Shown here: positions 46,947 through 55,082 of the stretch, piece by piece
Position numbering within the stretch: position 1 is the stretch's first letter
Layout of the letters: the number at the start of each line of letters is the position of its first letter
Assembly (NCBI RefSeq): GCF_014229095.1
Contig: NZ_JAARZC010000003.1
Coordinates: forward strand, 372,001 to 436,000
DNA length: 64,000 bases
Origin: Listeria cossartiae subsp. cayugensis
Lineage (GTDB): Bacteria; Bacillota; Bacilli; Lactobacillales; Listeriaceae
Direction of reading: 5' to 3'
Made by a program: the position numbers and the translations under genes
The notes under the pieces: model-generated
What the model was told of the DNA's origin: nothing
What the model saw: only the letters and a program-made list of their open reading frames with translations
Database searches by the model: none

Positions 46947-47782
46947 CATATAGTTCTAGTCTGATCTTGCAAAACAGCCTTCAATGAATGATAGGCCGGT
47001 ATAGATAAGTTTAAATCAACACGGTTAATCTGTTGTGCCATTTGTGGTTGAATGCCGGAAATGAATGCTTCGACACCAAGCAATTTGAGCACGGTTACCA
47101 AGTTGTTGAGCATTTCTCCAAGTGCATCGTCAAAAGATGTAATTCCTGACAAGTCAATACAAAGTTGTTCCACGCCAAGGTGAACGCATTTGTTTGCCGT
47201 GATTTCGGATAATTTGTCTGCCCGGTCACGGTCCACTCGTCCCATTAAAGGAAGTATCGCTAATTTGTCCGTAATTGAAATGACTGGGGTGCTAATTTCT
47301 TCAATTAAGCGATGTTGTTGTTCTAAATGTTGAACGATGTCATTGTAGTACATTGCCGAGAAGGCCTCGTTGATTCGGTCAAATCCGTGGTTAACCATCG
47401 CCAAACTTGATGAAAAGTCGCATTTAGACACTTCATCATTATGAATACAAAAATCACCAACAGCAGTTACAAATTCGCGGCGCAGTTTATCTAGGGTAGT
47501 AATAACTTCAGGTAGTGGCACTTCATTTTCCATACGACGCGCGTACATGTTATCGAGCCATTTATCCAGTTTTTCAAAGAAAGCCTTTTTACCAGTGAAG
47601 TAAGAAATGATTAGGTCAGCGGTTTGTTCACTATCAGCGCGCAGTTCATCTTTGTAGCGCGGCGAGTAAACAAAGCTAGTATACGTATTTTCATTTTCAT
47701 AAATTTTTGATAACCAATTGTTAATGATTTCTTCGGTATGAGCCCTTAAATACAGTTCCATACGTCCGTTCGATTCATTCAT
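46946..47782 (-). CDS. RsbR paralogue (stressosome STAS protein)
   Basis: 278 residues: an N-terminal helical RsbR globin-like domain (residues 1-145) and a C-terminal STAS domain (about 160-275, STPVISITDKLAILPLMGRV and QLCIDLSGITSFDDALGEML). RsbR proteins build the stressosome that releases the kinase RsbT to activate sigma-B. The two threonines phosphorylated in Bacillus RsbRA are replaced: VDRDRA in place of IDTxRA and SFDDAL in place of VVDTxVA, that is Arg and Asp. The signal sensed is unknown. EGD-e homologue: lmo0161 (from memory). It is monocistronic. Confidence 0.88.
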   Translation of the reverse strand: MNESNGRMELYLRAHTEEIINNWLSKIYENENTYTSFVYSPRYKDELRADSEQTADLIISYFTGKKAFFEKLDKWLDNMYARRMENEVPLPEVITTLDKLRREFVTAVGDFCIHNDEVSKCDFSSSLAMVNHGFDRINEAFSAMYYNDIVQHLEQQHRLIEEISTPVISITDKLAILPLMGRVDRDRADKLSEITANKCVHLGVEQLCIDLSGITSFDDALGEMLNNLVTVLKLLGVEAFISGIQPQMAQQINRVDLNLSIPAYHSLKAVLQDQTRTI

Positions 47783-47999
47783 ACCAGACAGCCCCTTTAA
47801 GTCTAAGTATAATAACTACTTTTCTTATATTCTATGCTCAAAAAGGTGTACTGTCCATTTAAATTTTGGAAAAAAAGTTAATTTATTGAAAATGTAATAT
47901 TAGTTAACAAATTCGTCGTTATTTTTTTGTTAAAATTCCGAAGCTATTTAGGCTTGGTCATGGTATAATATTACAATATGGATAGAAAGGAAGTTTTTT

Positions 48000-48992
48000 G
48001 TGGGATTACAGGATGAACTTACAGTGATGCAACCAGTGGTCATGAAGATTTTTTCAAAAAGTGTCCGCGAAAATCGATTATCTCACGGCTATTTACTGGA
48101 AGGATCAAGTGGTACAGGGAAGAAACGCACAGCACTTTGGTTAGCTCAGAGCCTTTTTTGTTTAGAAAGAACTGAGACTGAACTTGCTTGTGGGAAGTGT
48201 GCCAATTGTACGAGAATAGCGAGTCATAATCATCCGGATGTTCATTTGCTAGAGCCAGATGGAGCTAGTATAAAGATTGATCAGGTTCGCGCGTTGAAGC
48301 AAGAATTAAGCAAACGTGGGATGGAATCAGATCAAAAGGTAGTTATCATTTACGATGCAGAAAAAATGACTGTGCAATCAGCCAATAGTCTGCTGAAATT
48401 TATAGAAGAACCAGAAGGCGGTTTGTTATTATTATTTTTAACAACAAATCCCGGGCAAATTTTGCCAACGATTCAATCAAGACTGCAACCTGTCACATTT
48501 AAATCACTGACTTTTGATAGTCTACTCGCTTCGCTAACAGCAGCAGGCATTTCCGAACAAAAAGCGCGGATTTATGCTAGCATTACTGGAAGTGTAGAGC
48601 AAGCGAAGGCGTTTGAAGAGAGTGAGTGGTTTGGTGAGGCAAGAAATGTAGTCATCAAGTTGTACGAAGGAATTCACCATCAAGGGACCAGCCCGTTAAT
48701 TATCATTCAAGAATCATGGATGCCACTTTTTAAAGAGAAAGACAAGATGGCGCTTGGGCTCGAATTGTTGTTACTGCTGTACCGTGACCGGCTGCACCTT
48801 ACACTTGAAGAGAACTACGAACCAATTTGTACTGCGCAAAAAGAAATGCTCGGACAAGATGCACTGCGCAAATCACTGTCCGAAACCACAGGGGAAATCG
48901 AGAAGATTCTCGCTGCGAAATCAAAACTGGATTCCAATATGAACACGCAACTTCTAATGGAGCAGTTAGTTCTGGAAATCCAAGGGAGGTAA
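48000..48992 (+). CDS. holB: DNA polymerase III subunit delta'
   Basis: 330 residues from a GTG with AAAGGAAG upstream. AAA+ clamp-loader fold: LSHGYLLEGSSGTGKKRTAL (Walker A GSSGTGKK), zinc-binding cysteines CGKCANCTRIASHNHPDVH, and the sensor region SANSLLKFIEEPEGG. Delta' with delta and tau/gamma loads the sliding clamp at the fork. It is the first gene of the conserved holB-yaaT-yabA block of Firmicutes; the next gene starts five bases after its stop. A TATAAT box lies at about 47962-47967. Confidence 0.93.
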   Translation: MGLQDELTVMQPVVMKIFSKSVRENRLSHGYLLEGSSGTGKKRTALWLAQSLFCLERTETELACGKCANCTRIASHNHPDVHLLEPDGASIKIDQVRALKQELSKRGMESDQKVVIIYDAEKMTVQSANSLLKFIEEPEGGLLLLFLTTNPGQILPTIQSRLQPVTFKSLTFDSLLASLTAAGISEQKARIYASITGSVEQAKAFEESEWFGEARNVVIKLYEGIHHQGTSPLIIIQESWMPLFKEKDKMALGLELLLLLYRDRLHLTLEENYEPICTAQKEMLGQDALRKSLSETTGEIEKILAAKSKLDSNMNTQLLMEQLVLEIQGR

Positions 48993-48997
48993 TCGCT

Positions 48998-49831
48998 ATG
49001 CTTAAAATTGTAGGCGTCCGTTTTAAAGACGTTGGTAAAATATATTATTTCTCACCTGGCGAACTGGAAATTACAGAAAACCAAGGTGTTATTGTTGAAA
49101 ATGCACAAGGAATTGAATTTGGTAAAGCAGTCATTGAGCCGCGCTATGTGGACGAAGAAGATGTTGTTTTACCGCTTAAAAAAGTACTTCGTGTTGCAAC
49201 CGAGGCGGATTATAAGTGTGTTGCTGAAAATGGCGATTCATGTCAGAAAGCCTTTTTATTATGTGATGAAAAAATCCGTGAACGCGAACTTGAGATGAGT
49301 TTGGTTGATGTTGATTACACCTTTGACCGTAATAAAATCATTTTTTACTTTACTGCGGAAGGTCGTGTCGATTTCCGGGAGCTCGTGAAAGATTTGGCGT
49401 CTGTTTTCCGGACTCGCATCGAACTCCGCCAAATTGGTGTTCGTGATGAAGCGAAATTGCTTGGTGGGATTGGTCCATGTGGTCGTATGCTGTGCTGTTC
49501 CACGTTCCTAGGCGATTTCGAACCCGTTTCCATCAAAATGGCGAAAGACCAAAACTTATCCCTTAATCCAACGAAAATTTCTGGTTTATGTGGACGTTTA
49601 ATGTGCTGTTTGAAATATGAGAACGATGAATATGAGCAAGCAAAACGTGAAATGCCTGACGTTGGTGTAAAAGTAAAAACTCCAGAAGGCACAGAAGCAC
49701 GTGTTTCGGGAATCAACTTGCTTTCAAGAATCTTACAAGTGAGTTTGCCCGAAGAAGAGACGGTTATAGAATACGAACTGGACGAATTACGCCCATACAA
49801 CGAATTTCTAAAACAACCGGCAAAGTCTTGA
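48998..49831 (+). CDS. ricT: PSP1-domain protein YaaT (RicT)
   Basis: 277 residues from the ATG at 48998 with GGGAGG upstream; the frame overlaps holB further back but without a start. The PSP1 domain contains cysteine groups [25 protein letters not shown] and [12 protein letters not shown] that bind iron-sulfur clusters in the B. subtilis Ric (Y) complex, where YaaT works with YlbF and YmcA in mRNA maturation and in phosphorelay control. Cytoplasmic. It is embedded in the replication/translation block. Confidence 0.9.
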   Translation: MLKIVGVRFKDVGKIYYFSPGELEITENQGVIVENAQGIEFGKAVIEPRYVDEEDVVLPLKKVLRVATEADYKCVAENGDSCQKAFLLCDEKIRERELEMSLVDVDYTFDRNKIIFYFTAEGRVDFRELVKDLASVFRTRIELRQIGVRDEAKLLGGIGPCGRMLCCSTFLGDFEPVSIKMAKDQNLSLNPTKISGLCGRLMCCLKYENDEYEQAKREMPDVGVKVKTPEGTEARVSGINLLSRILQVSLPEEETVIEYELDELRPYNEFLKQPAKS

Positions 49832-49841
49832 GGTGAAAAAA

Positions 49842-50231
49842 TTGGATAAAAAAGCTATTTTTGACTCAGTCAGTAATATGGAGGAGCGAATTGGCGAATT
49901 GTATCAGCAACTTGGAGATCTAAAGACAAACTTAGGCGAAATGTTGGAAGAAAATAACCGATTAAACCTTGAAAACGAGCATTTACGACGCAGACTTTCT
50001 TTGACGGATGAAGCGACACCAGAACCTAAAGCCGAAACAGAGGCTGAGCATGGTGTGATGGCGCCCAACCGCAAAGAAGCAATGCAGCAAATGATTGAAC
50101 TAGGGGAAGGTTATGACAATCTTGTCCAACTTTACAAGGAAGGGTTTCATGTTTGCAATGTACATTTCGGCAGCCCGCGTGGCAATGATGAAGATTGTTT
50201 ATTTTGCTTATCCTTGCTCAATAAAAAATAA
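49842..50231 (+). CDS. yabA: Replication initiation control protein YabA
   Basis: 129 residues from a TTG at 49842, chosen because AGGTG is six bases upstream and the protein then begins [18 protein letters not shown] as in known YabA; a GTG at 49833 is an alternative. The N-terminal 60 residues form a coiled coil for tetramers; the C-terminal zinc motif is [10 protein letters not shown] and DCLFCLSLL. YabA binds DnaA and the clamp DnaN to prevent over-initiation. A terminator follows. Confidence 0.93.
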   Translation: MDKKAIFDSVSNMEERIGELYQQLGDLKTNLGEMLEENNRLNLENEHLRRRLSLTDEATPEPKAETEAEHGVMAPNRKEAMQQMIELGEGYDNLVQLYKEGFHVCNVHFGSPRGNDEDCLFCLSLLNKK

Positions 50232-50237
50232 CATGAC

Positions 50238-50269
50238 GGGCCTTTCTCGATTCAAGAGAAGGGCTTTTT
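50238..50269 (+). terminator. Terminator after yabA
   Basis: GGGCCTTTCTC pairs with GAGAAGGGCTT (three G-U pairs) and is followed by five T residues; the next gene starts only 20 bases later, so read-through is likely. Confidence 0.6.
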
Positions 50270-50288
50270 GCTAGAAAAGGTGAATCAT

Positions 50289-51041
50289 TTGGAAAAACTC
50301 AAATTAATAGGCGATGAACGACTAGATTACTTACTAGCGGAAAATTTGCGGATTATTCAAAGCCCATCCGTATTTTCATTTTCGATAGATGCGGTTCTCC
50401 TTGCGAAATTCAGCTATTTACCCATTCGGAAAGGGAAGATAATTGATTTGTGCAGCGGGAATGGGATTATTCCTTTACTACTTAGCACACGAACGGAAGC
50501 GAAAATAGTTGGCGTTGAAATCCAGGGACGCCTGGCAGATATGGCAAAAAGAAGTATTGCGTATAATCATTTGGAAGAGCAAATTGAAATGATCGAATAC
50601 GATTTGAAAAATATTACAGACCTCATTCCAAAAGAGCGCGCAGATATCGTTACTTGTAATCCGCCGTATTTCGCAACACCAAATACCAGTTTGAAAAATA
50701 CCAATGAACATTTTCGGATTGCTCGTCATGAAGTAATGTGCACGTTAGAAGATACGATTCGCGTGGCGGCCAGTCTTTTAAAACAAGGCGGAAAAGCCAA
50801 TTTTGTCCATCGTCCGGAACGATTGTTAGATATCATCGATTTAATGCGAAAATATCGCCTAGAGCCAAAACGCATTCAATTTGTCCATCCGCGACTAGAC
50901 CGGGAAGCGAACACGGTACTTGTTGAAGGAATTAAAGACGGAAAACCTGGTGTGAAATATGTTCCGCCTGTTATCGTATATGACGAGCAGGGCGAATATA
51001 CACCAGTGATTAAGGAGATTTTATATGGCGAAAGCGAGTGA
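50289..51041 (+). CDS. yabB: tRNA1(Val) (adenine-N6)-methyltransferase family protein YabB
   Basis: 250 residues from a TTG at 50289 (AAGGTG six bases upstream); other in-frame TTG/GTG codons at 50268 and 50280 are less well placed. SAM-binding motif [17 protein letters not shown] near residue 45 and the catalytic NPPY motif ([12 protein letters not shown]) near residue 125 identify an N6-adenine methyltransferase of the TrmN6 group. Substrate by analogy is tRNA. The stop overlaps the next gene by 17 bases. Confidence 0.88.
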   Translation: MEKLKLIGDERLDYLLAENLRIIQSPSVFSFSIDAVLLAKFSYLPIRKGKIIDLCSGNGIIPLLLSTRTEAKIVGVEIQGRLADMAKRSIAYNHLEEQIEMIEYDLKNITDLIPKERADIVTCNPPYFATPNTSLKNTNEHFRIARHEVMCTLEDTIRVAASLLKQGGKANFVHRPERLLDIIDLMRKYRLEPKRIQFVHPRLDREANTVLVEGIKDGKPGVKYVPPVIVYDEQGEYTPVIKEILYGESE

Positions 51042-51300
51042 GCATTTCTTTTATGTGCTAAAATGTAATGATAATTCGTATTATGGCGGTTATACGACCG
51101 ATGTAGTGCGCCGAGAAGCAGAGCACAATGCGGGGATTAGGTGCAAATATACAAAAACTCGCCGCCCGGTAAAAGTCATCCATTTTGAAAAATTTGAAAC
51201 AAGAAGTGAAGCCACAAAGGCAGAAGCAGCATTCAAAAAATTATCACGTAAAAATAAAGACGCCTATTTAATCGAACAACGGGAGGAGGAATCCGAATGA
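51025..51300 (+). CDS. yazA: GIY-YIG nuclease domain protein YazA
   Basis: 91 residues: a stand-alone GIY-YIG domain with [20 protein letters not shown] (the YYGGY pair being the GIY-YIG motif), catalytic Arg in RREAEHN and Glu in [10 protein letters not shown]. Members of the UPF0213 group have no firmly known substrate. It overlaps both neighbours (17 bases with yabB, 4 with rsmI), so it is translated as part of one operon. Confidence 0.92.
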   Translation: MAKASEHFFYVLKCNDNSYYGGYTTDVVRREAEHNAGIRCKYTKTRRPVKVIHFEKFETRSEATKAEAAFKKLSRKNKDAYLIEQREEESE

Positions 51301-52178
51301 TAAAAAGTCAAAAAAGCTTTAGCGGAGCGAGCCAAGGAGCATTGTATTTAGTGCCGACGCCAATTGGGAATTTAGAAGATATGACTTTCCGGGCAATTCG
51401 GATGCTGAAAGAAGCAGATATTATTGCAGCAGAAGACACGCGAAACACGGTGAAACTTTTAAATCATTTTGAAATTACGACCCGAATGACGAGTTATCAT
51501 CAGTTTACGAAGGAAAATAAAGAAGATAATATTATCCAGCGAATGTTAGACGGGGAAGTGGTTGCGCTTGTTAGCGACGCCGGGATGCCTTCTATTTCTG
51601 ACCCGGGGTACGAACTTGTCCAAAATGCGCTAAACGCCGAAATTCCAGTTATTCCATTACCCGGAGCGAATGCTGCTTTAACTGCATTGATTGCGTCAGG
51701 TCTCGCGCCGCAGCCATTTTACTTCTACGGTTTCCTGCCACGTCAAAATAAAGAGCGTAGCCAAGCGGTCGAAAAACTAGCCGCTCGCGAAGAAACTTGG
51801 ATTTTGTATGAATCGCCACATCGTTTGAAAGAAACGCTAAAAGCAATCATTAAAAGTACTGGAAATGACCGGAAAATTGTCCTATGCCGCGAACTTACAA
51901 AACGATTTGAAGAATTTTTGCGAGGAACGGTAGAAGATGCACTGAACTGGGCGACGGATGAAGAAGTACGCGGGGAATTTTGCTTGATTATTGAAGGGAA
52001 TGCTAATCCACCTCTTGCAGAAGAGCAATTGTGGTGGCAAGAGCTTGATATTAAAACACACGTGAGTACCGTTATGGAACAAGAAAACATCAGTTCCAAA
52101 GAAGCGATTAAAACAGTGATGAAAGCGAGAAATTTACCGAAACGAGAAGTGTATTCCGCCTATCATGAAATAAAATAA
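51297..52178 (+). CDS. rsmI: 16S rRNA 2'-O-ribose C1402 methyltransferase
   Basis: 293 residues. Tetrapyrrole methylase fold with LYLVPTPIGNLEDMTFRAIR at the start, AAEDTRNTVKLLNHF, and SDAGMPSISDPGYELV near residue 100, all RsmI signatures. RsmI methylates the ribose of C1402 in the decoding centre. The ATG overlaps the yazA stop (ATGA). A bidirectional terminator follows. Confidence 0.95.
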   Translation: MIKSQKSFSGASQGALYLVPTPIGNLEDMTFRAIRMLKEADIIAAEDTRNTVKLLNHFEITTRMTSYHQFTKENKEDNIIQRMLDGEVVALVSDAGMPSISDPGYELVQNALNAEIPVIPLPGANAALTALIASGLAPQPFYFYGFLPRQNKERSQAVEKLAAREETWILYESPHRLKETLKAIIKSTGNDRKIVLCRELTKRFEEFLRGTVEDALNWATDEEVRGEFCLIIEGNANPPLAEEQLWWQELDIKTHVSTVMEQENISSKEAIKTVMKARNLPKREVYSAYHEIK

Positions 52179-52223
52179 AAACATGCGCGAAGTCTTAAAC
52201 GAGGACTTCGCGTATGTTTTTTT
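52177..52223. terminator. Bidirectional terminator between rsmI and abrB
   Basis: AAAACATGCGCGAAGTC pairs with GACTTCGCGTATGTTTT with one mismatch; seven T residues on the plus side. Confidence 0.85.
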
Positions 52224-52506
52224 ATAACGTATCACCAAATCGGCGTTGGATTTCTTCCATTAACTCAGCGGCGCCTTCTTTACTAAGCGTCAATTTGCCA
52301 TCCACGAATTTTTTATTATCAACAGAAAATTCTCCGGTGACATCACATACCAAACCAGCAGAATATTTTTTCAACACAATCGCATCTTCATCTGTAAAAA
52401 TTTCTAACGGATCTTTGACATTTAAATTCATGGTCCGTCTAATTTCAATCGGGATAACCACGCGACCAAGTTCGTCAATTTTTCTTACCATTCCAGTCGA
52501 TTTCAT
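52222..52506 (-). CDS. abrB: AbrB family transition-state regulator
   Basis: 94 residues. The N-terminal swapped-hairpin DNA-binding domain reads MKSTGMVRKIDELGRVVIPI then EIRRTMNLNVKDPLEIFTDE, nearly the B. subtilis AbrB sequence; the C-terminal half (DGKLTLSKEGAAELMEEIQR) is the multimerisation domain. AbrB represses post-exponential genes. It is transcribed toward rsmI, the same arrangement as in Bacillus. Confidence 0.95.
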   Translation of the reverse strand: MKSTGMVRKIDELGRVVIPIEIRRTMNLNVKDPLEIFTDEDAIVLKKYSAGLVCDVTGEFSVDNKKFVDGKLTLSKEGAAELMEEIQRRFGDTL

Positions 52507-52619
52507 TTTCTCACCTTCTTGATAATTTTTATTTATTTTAACAGAAAATTAAAGGAATAGGAATGATTTCATAGTGAAAAGGGTATAGAGCATAAGTAGA
52601 CGAATTAGGGGGATAAGAA

Positions 52620-53477
52620 ATGAATATAGTTATAGCATTAATTCCGGCAGTGATGTGGGGGATTATGCCGTTAGTTGTTTCGAAAATCGGTGGCAAACCG
52701 AGGCAACAAATCATTGGTACAACATTCGGAGCACTAGCTTTTGCAATTGGTGTTTTTATTTTTACAAATCCAGAATATACTGCAACGATAATTATTGCTA
52801 GTTTTGTCTCAGGGGCATTTTGGAGCTTAGGGCAAATGAACCAGTTTCGGGCCTTTACGCAAGTTGGTGTTTCAAAAACAATGCCACTTTCGACTGGGAT
52901 GCAGTTAGTTGGTACATCACTTTTTGGTGTATTCGCCTTTCACGAATGGGGTACAACATCCAAGCTAGTATTAGGATTTTCCGCATTAGCACTTATCATT
53001 GTCGGGATATTTTTAACAAGTTATCAACAACATAAGGACGAAAATTCCGGTCAAAATATGAAAAAAGGAATTATCACTTTACTTATTTCATCTGTGGGGT
53101 ACGTAGGTTATGTTGTCATTACACGTTGGTTTGATATTAGTGGATGGGACGCGATTTTGCCACAAGCAATTGGGATGGTTGTCGCAGGATTACTATTCTC
53201 GATTAAATCTGAAGAGAAGCGTTTCACGAAGCAAACATGGTTGAATATGATTCCTGGTGTTATGTGGGCAACAGGGAACTTGGCCTTGTTATTCTCCAAC
53301 AAATTAGTCGGAATTGCTACCGGTTTCTCACTCTCACAAATGGGTGTCGTAATTTCGACAATTGGTGGGATTCTGTTCCTTGGAGAGAAGAAAACGAAGA
53401 AAGAATTGATTTTGGTCATTATCGGAGTAGTTTTAGTAATTATCGGTGGAACGATGATTGGAATAGCCAAAAGCTAA
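52620..53477 (+). CDS. glcU: GlcU-type glucose uptake permease (first copy)
   Basis: 285 residues, ten predicted membrane segments, GRP/GlcU transporter family. Motifs: [20 protein letters not shown] at the start, [20 protein letters not shown] and [20 protein letters not shown]. It brings in glucose independently of the PTS, probably by proton symport. GGGGATAAG precedes the ATG. GGGTAT at 52581-52586, a sigma-B-like -10 box, lies upstream. A paralogue lies at 59065-59925. Confidence 0.9.
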   Translation: MNIVIALIPAVMWGIMPLVVSKIGGKPRQQIIGTTFGALAFAIGVFIFTNPEYTATIIIASFVSGAFWSLGQMNQFRAFTQVGVSKTMPLSTGMQLVGTSLFGVFAFHEWGTTSKLVLGFSALALIIVGIFLTSYQQHKDENSGQNMKKGIITLLISSVGYVGYVVITRWFDISGWDAILPQAIGMVVAGLLFSIKSEEKRFTKQTWLNMIPGVMWATGNLALLFSNKLVGIATGFSLSQMGVVISTIGGILFLGEKKTKKELILVIIGVVLVIIGGTMIGIAKS

Positions 53478-53551
53478 AACGGGACTTTCGATTTGATATA
53501 TGCTCCATGATATACTTGAAATAATCTAAATTAAAGGTGGTAATGTTAATA

Positions 53552-54811
53552 ATGAATGCGAAATTAGAAGTAAATGCTGATCTGGTCAAAGAATCCTATG
53601 TCTATTTATTGTCGCGATATCTCGTTTTACGTCAAGAAAATTTTGATACGAAAGAAGATAAAATTCCTTATAACACACTGAAGCATAACTCAGTCTCACC
53701 AGCAGATGCAAACTTTGTAAATCCGAATTTTGACGTAGTTTATTCAGAAGCTTGGGTCGCAGTAGATGATGAAAATGCAGTTATTTTAGAAGTACCGGAA
53801 ATAAAAAATCGGTACTACACAGTTCAACTTTTAGATGGCTGGGGCGAAGTTGTAAATAATATCAACGAGCGCAATTACCCAGATCATCCACATGGAAAAT
53901 TTGCTTTCGTTAAAAAAGGAACCAATCCTTCCGTGCCAAGTGACGCTGTAAAAGTTGAATTACCATCAGAAAAAGTAAAATTACTCCTTCGCGTAGAACA
54001 AAAGGATGATCCAGAAGGCGCAGTAAAACTTCAAAAAGCATTCAAATTCGACGCACCAGACAATATAAAAATCAAAGAACCACTTGAAATTCCGCATTTT
54101 ACTAACGCAGAATTTTTATTAGAAGAAATTTATTCCAATTTAGAAGCATTATTAGCAACATATCCTGATAAAATGCCAAAAGCCGCAGAATTCCAAGATA
54201 AAGCAAGAAAAGTGGCAGCCTATATAGAGCTTGGCGAGGAACAAAAAAATGAAGTAAGAGAATTAATTAAGAAAGAAGCCATTCCATATTTTACTAACGG
54301 TGCAAGAGGCTTTGGTACACAAAAAGGTGGTTGGTCGATTACATACGTGGTCGGCGCATTCGGAAATGATATTCTATCACGTGCAATCATTAATTATGGT
54401 GGTATTTGGGCGAATACAATCCAAGAATCACTATATTTCATCGGTCAAAAAGGAACTGATGGCGGCCAATTAACTGGAGATAAAGTATACAAAATCCATT
54501 TCCCAGCAGATGAACTTCCATCAGAAATGGCAGATGCATTTTGGTCCGTGACACTATACAGCGTTCCGGATTATCACGTAATTCCGAACAAACTAAATAA
54601 ATTCTGCATCAATGATTACACAGGTCCAAAACGAAGCGAAGACGGCAGCTTAACGCTTTATATTGCGGCCGAAAAACCAGCTGATGTAGATCCAGGAAAT
54701 TGGTTACCGAGCAAGGCTGGACAAGAATTCTCCTTAAACTTCCGGTTATATGTTCCAAAACAAGAAGTACAAGAAGGAAAAGTGTTCTTACCACCGCTTG
54801 AAGTACTTTAA
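53552..54811 (+). CDS. DUF1254/DUF1214 domain protein
   Basis: 419 residues from the ATG at 53552 (AAAGGTGG at 53533-53540; ATG 53543 and GTG 53537 are too near to it). The N-terminal DUF1254 part has HNSVSPADANFVNPNFDVVY and the VQLLDGWGEV strand; the DUF1214 part at the C-terminus has FWSVTLYSVPDYHVIPNKLN and SLTLYIAAEKPADVDPGNWL, both clear family blocks. There is no signal peptide, unlike many proteobacterial members. Its biochemical role is unknown. Monocistronic, closed by a terminator. Confidence 0.85.
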   Translation: MNAKLEVNADLVKESYVYLLSRYLVLRQENFDTKEDKIPYNTLKHNSVSPADANFVNPNFDVVYSEAWVAVDDENAVILEVPEIKNRYYTVQLLDGWGEVVNNINERNYPDHPHGKFAFVKKGTNPSVPSDAVKVELPSEKVKLLLRVEQKDDPEGAVKLQKAFKFDAPDNIKIKEPLEIPHFTNAEFLLEEIYSNLEALLATYPDKMPKAAEFQDKARKVAAYIELGEEQKNEVRELIKKEAIPYFTNGARGFGTQKGGWSITYVVGAFGNDILSRAIINYGGIWANTIQESLYFIGQKGTDGGQLTGDKVYKIHFPADELPSEMADAFWSVTLYSVPDYHVIPNKLNKFCINDYTGPKRSEDGSLTLYIAAEKPADVDPGNWLPSKAGQEFSLNFRLYVPKQEVQEGKVFLPPLEVL

Positions 54812-54821
54812 TTCTCACAAT

Positions 54822-54872
54822 AAACTAAGTATGAAACTACCTCTTTTGAGGAGTGACATACTTAGTTTTTTT
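54822..54872 (+). terminator. Terminator after the DUF1254 gene
   Basis: AAACTAAGTATG and CATACTTAGTTT form a perfect 12-bp stem; an inner CCTC/GAGG pair can also form; seven T residues follow. Confidence 0.85.
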
Positions 54873-55082
54873 ATGTGGAGACTAGAAAAAACTAGCTTTT
54901 TGTACCGAATTAAGACTCTTTTGAAGGGTTTTGATTAAAAAAATGCCGTTTGTTCACCGAAAAGACACAAATGAAGCTTTTTCGAAAGAATGGAGATACT
55001 AAAATCAGACCTCCGAGAATAATATATCTGTTATGATATATATTATTAGATAATATTAATGACAACCTGGAGGAAGCAAAAA

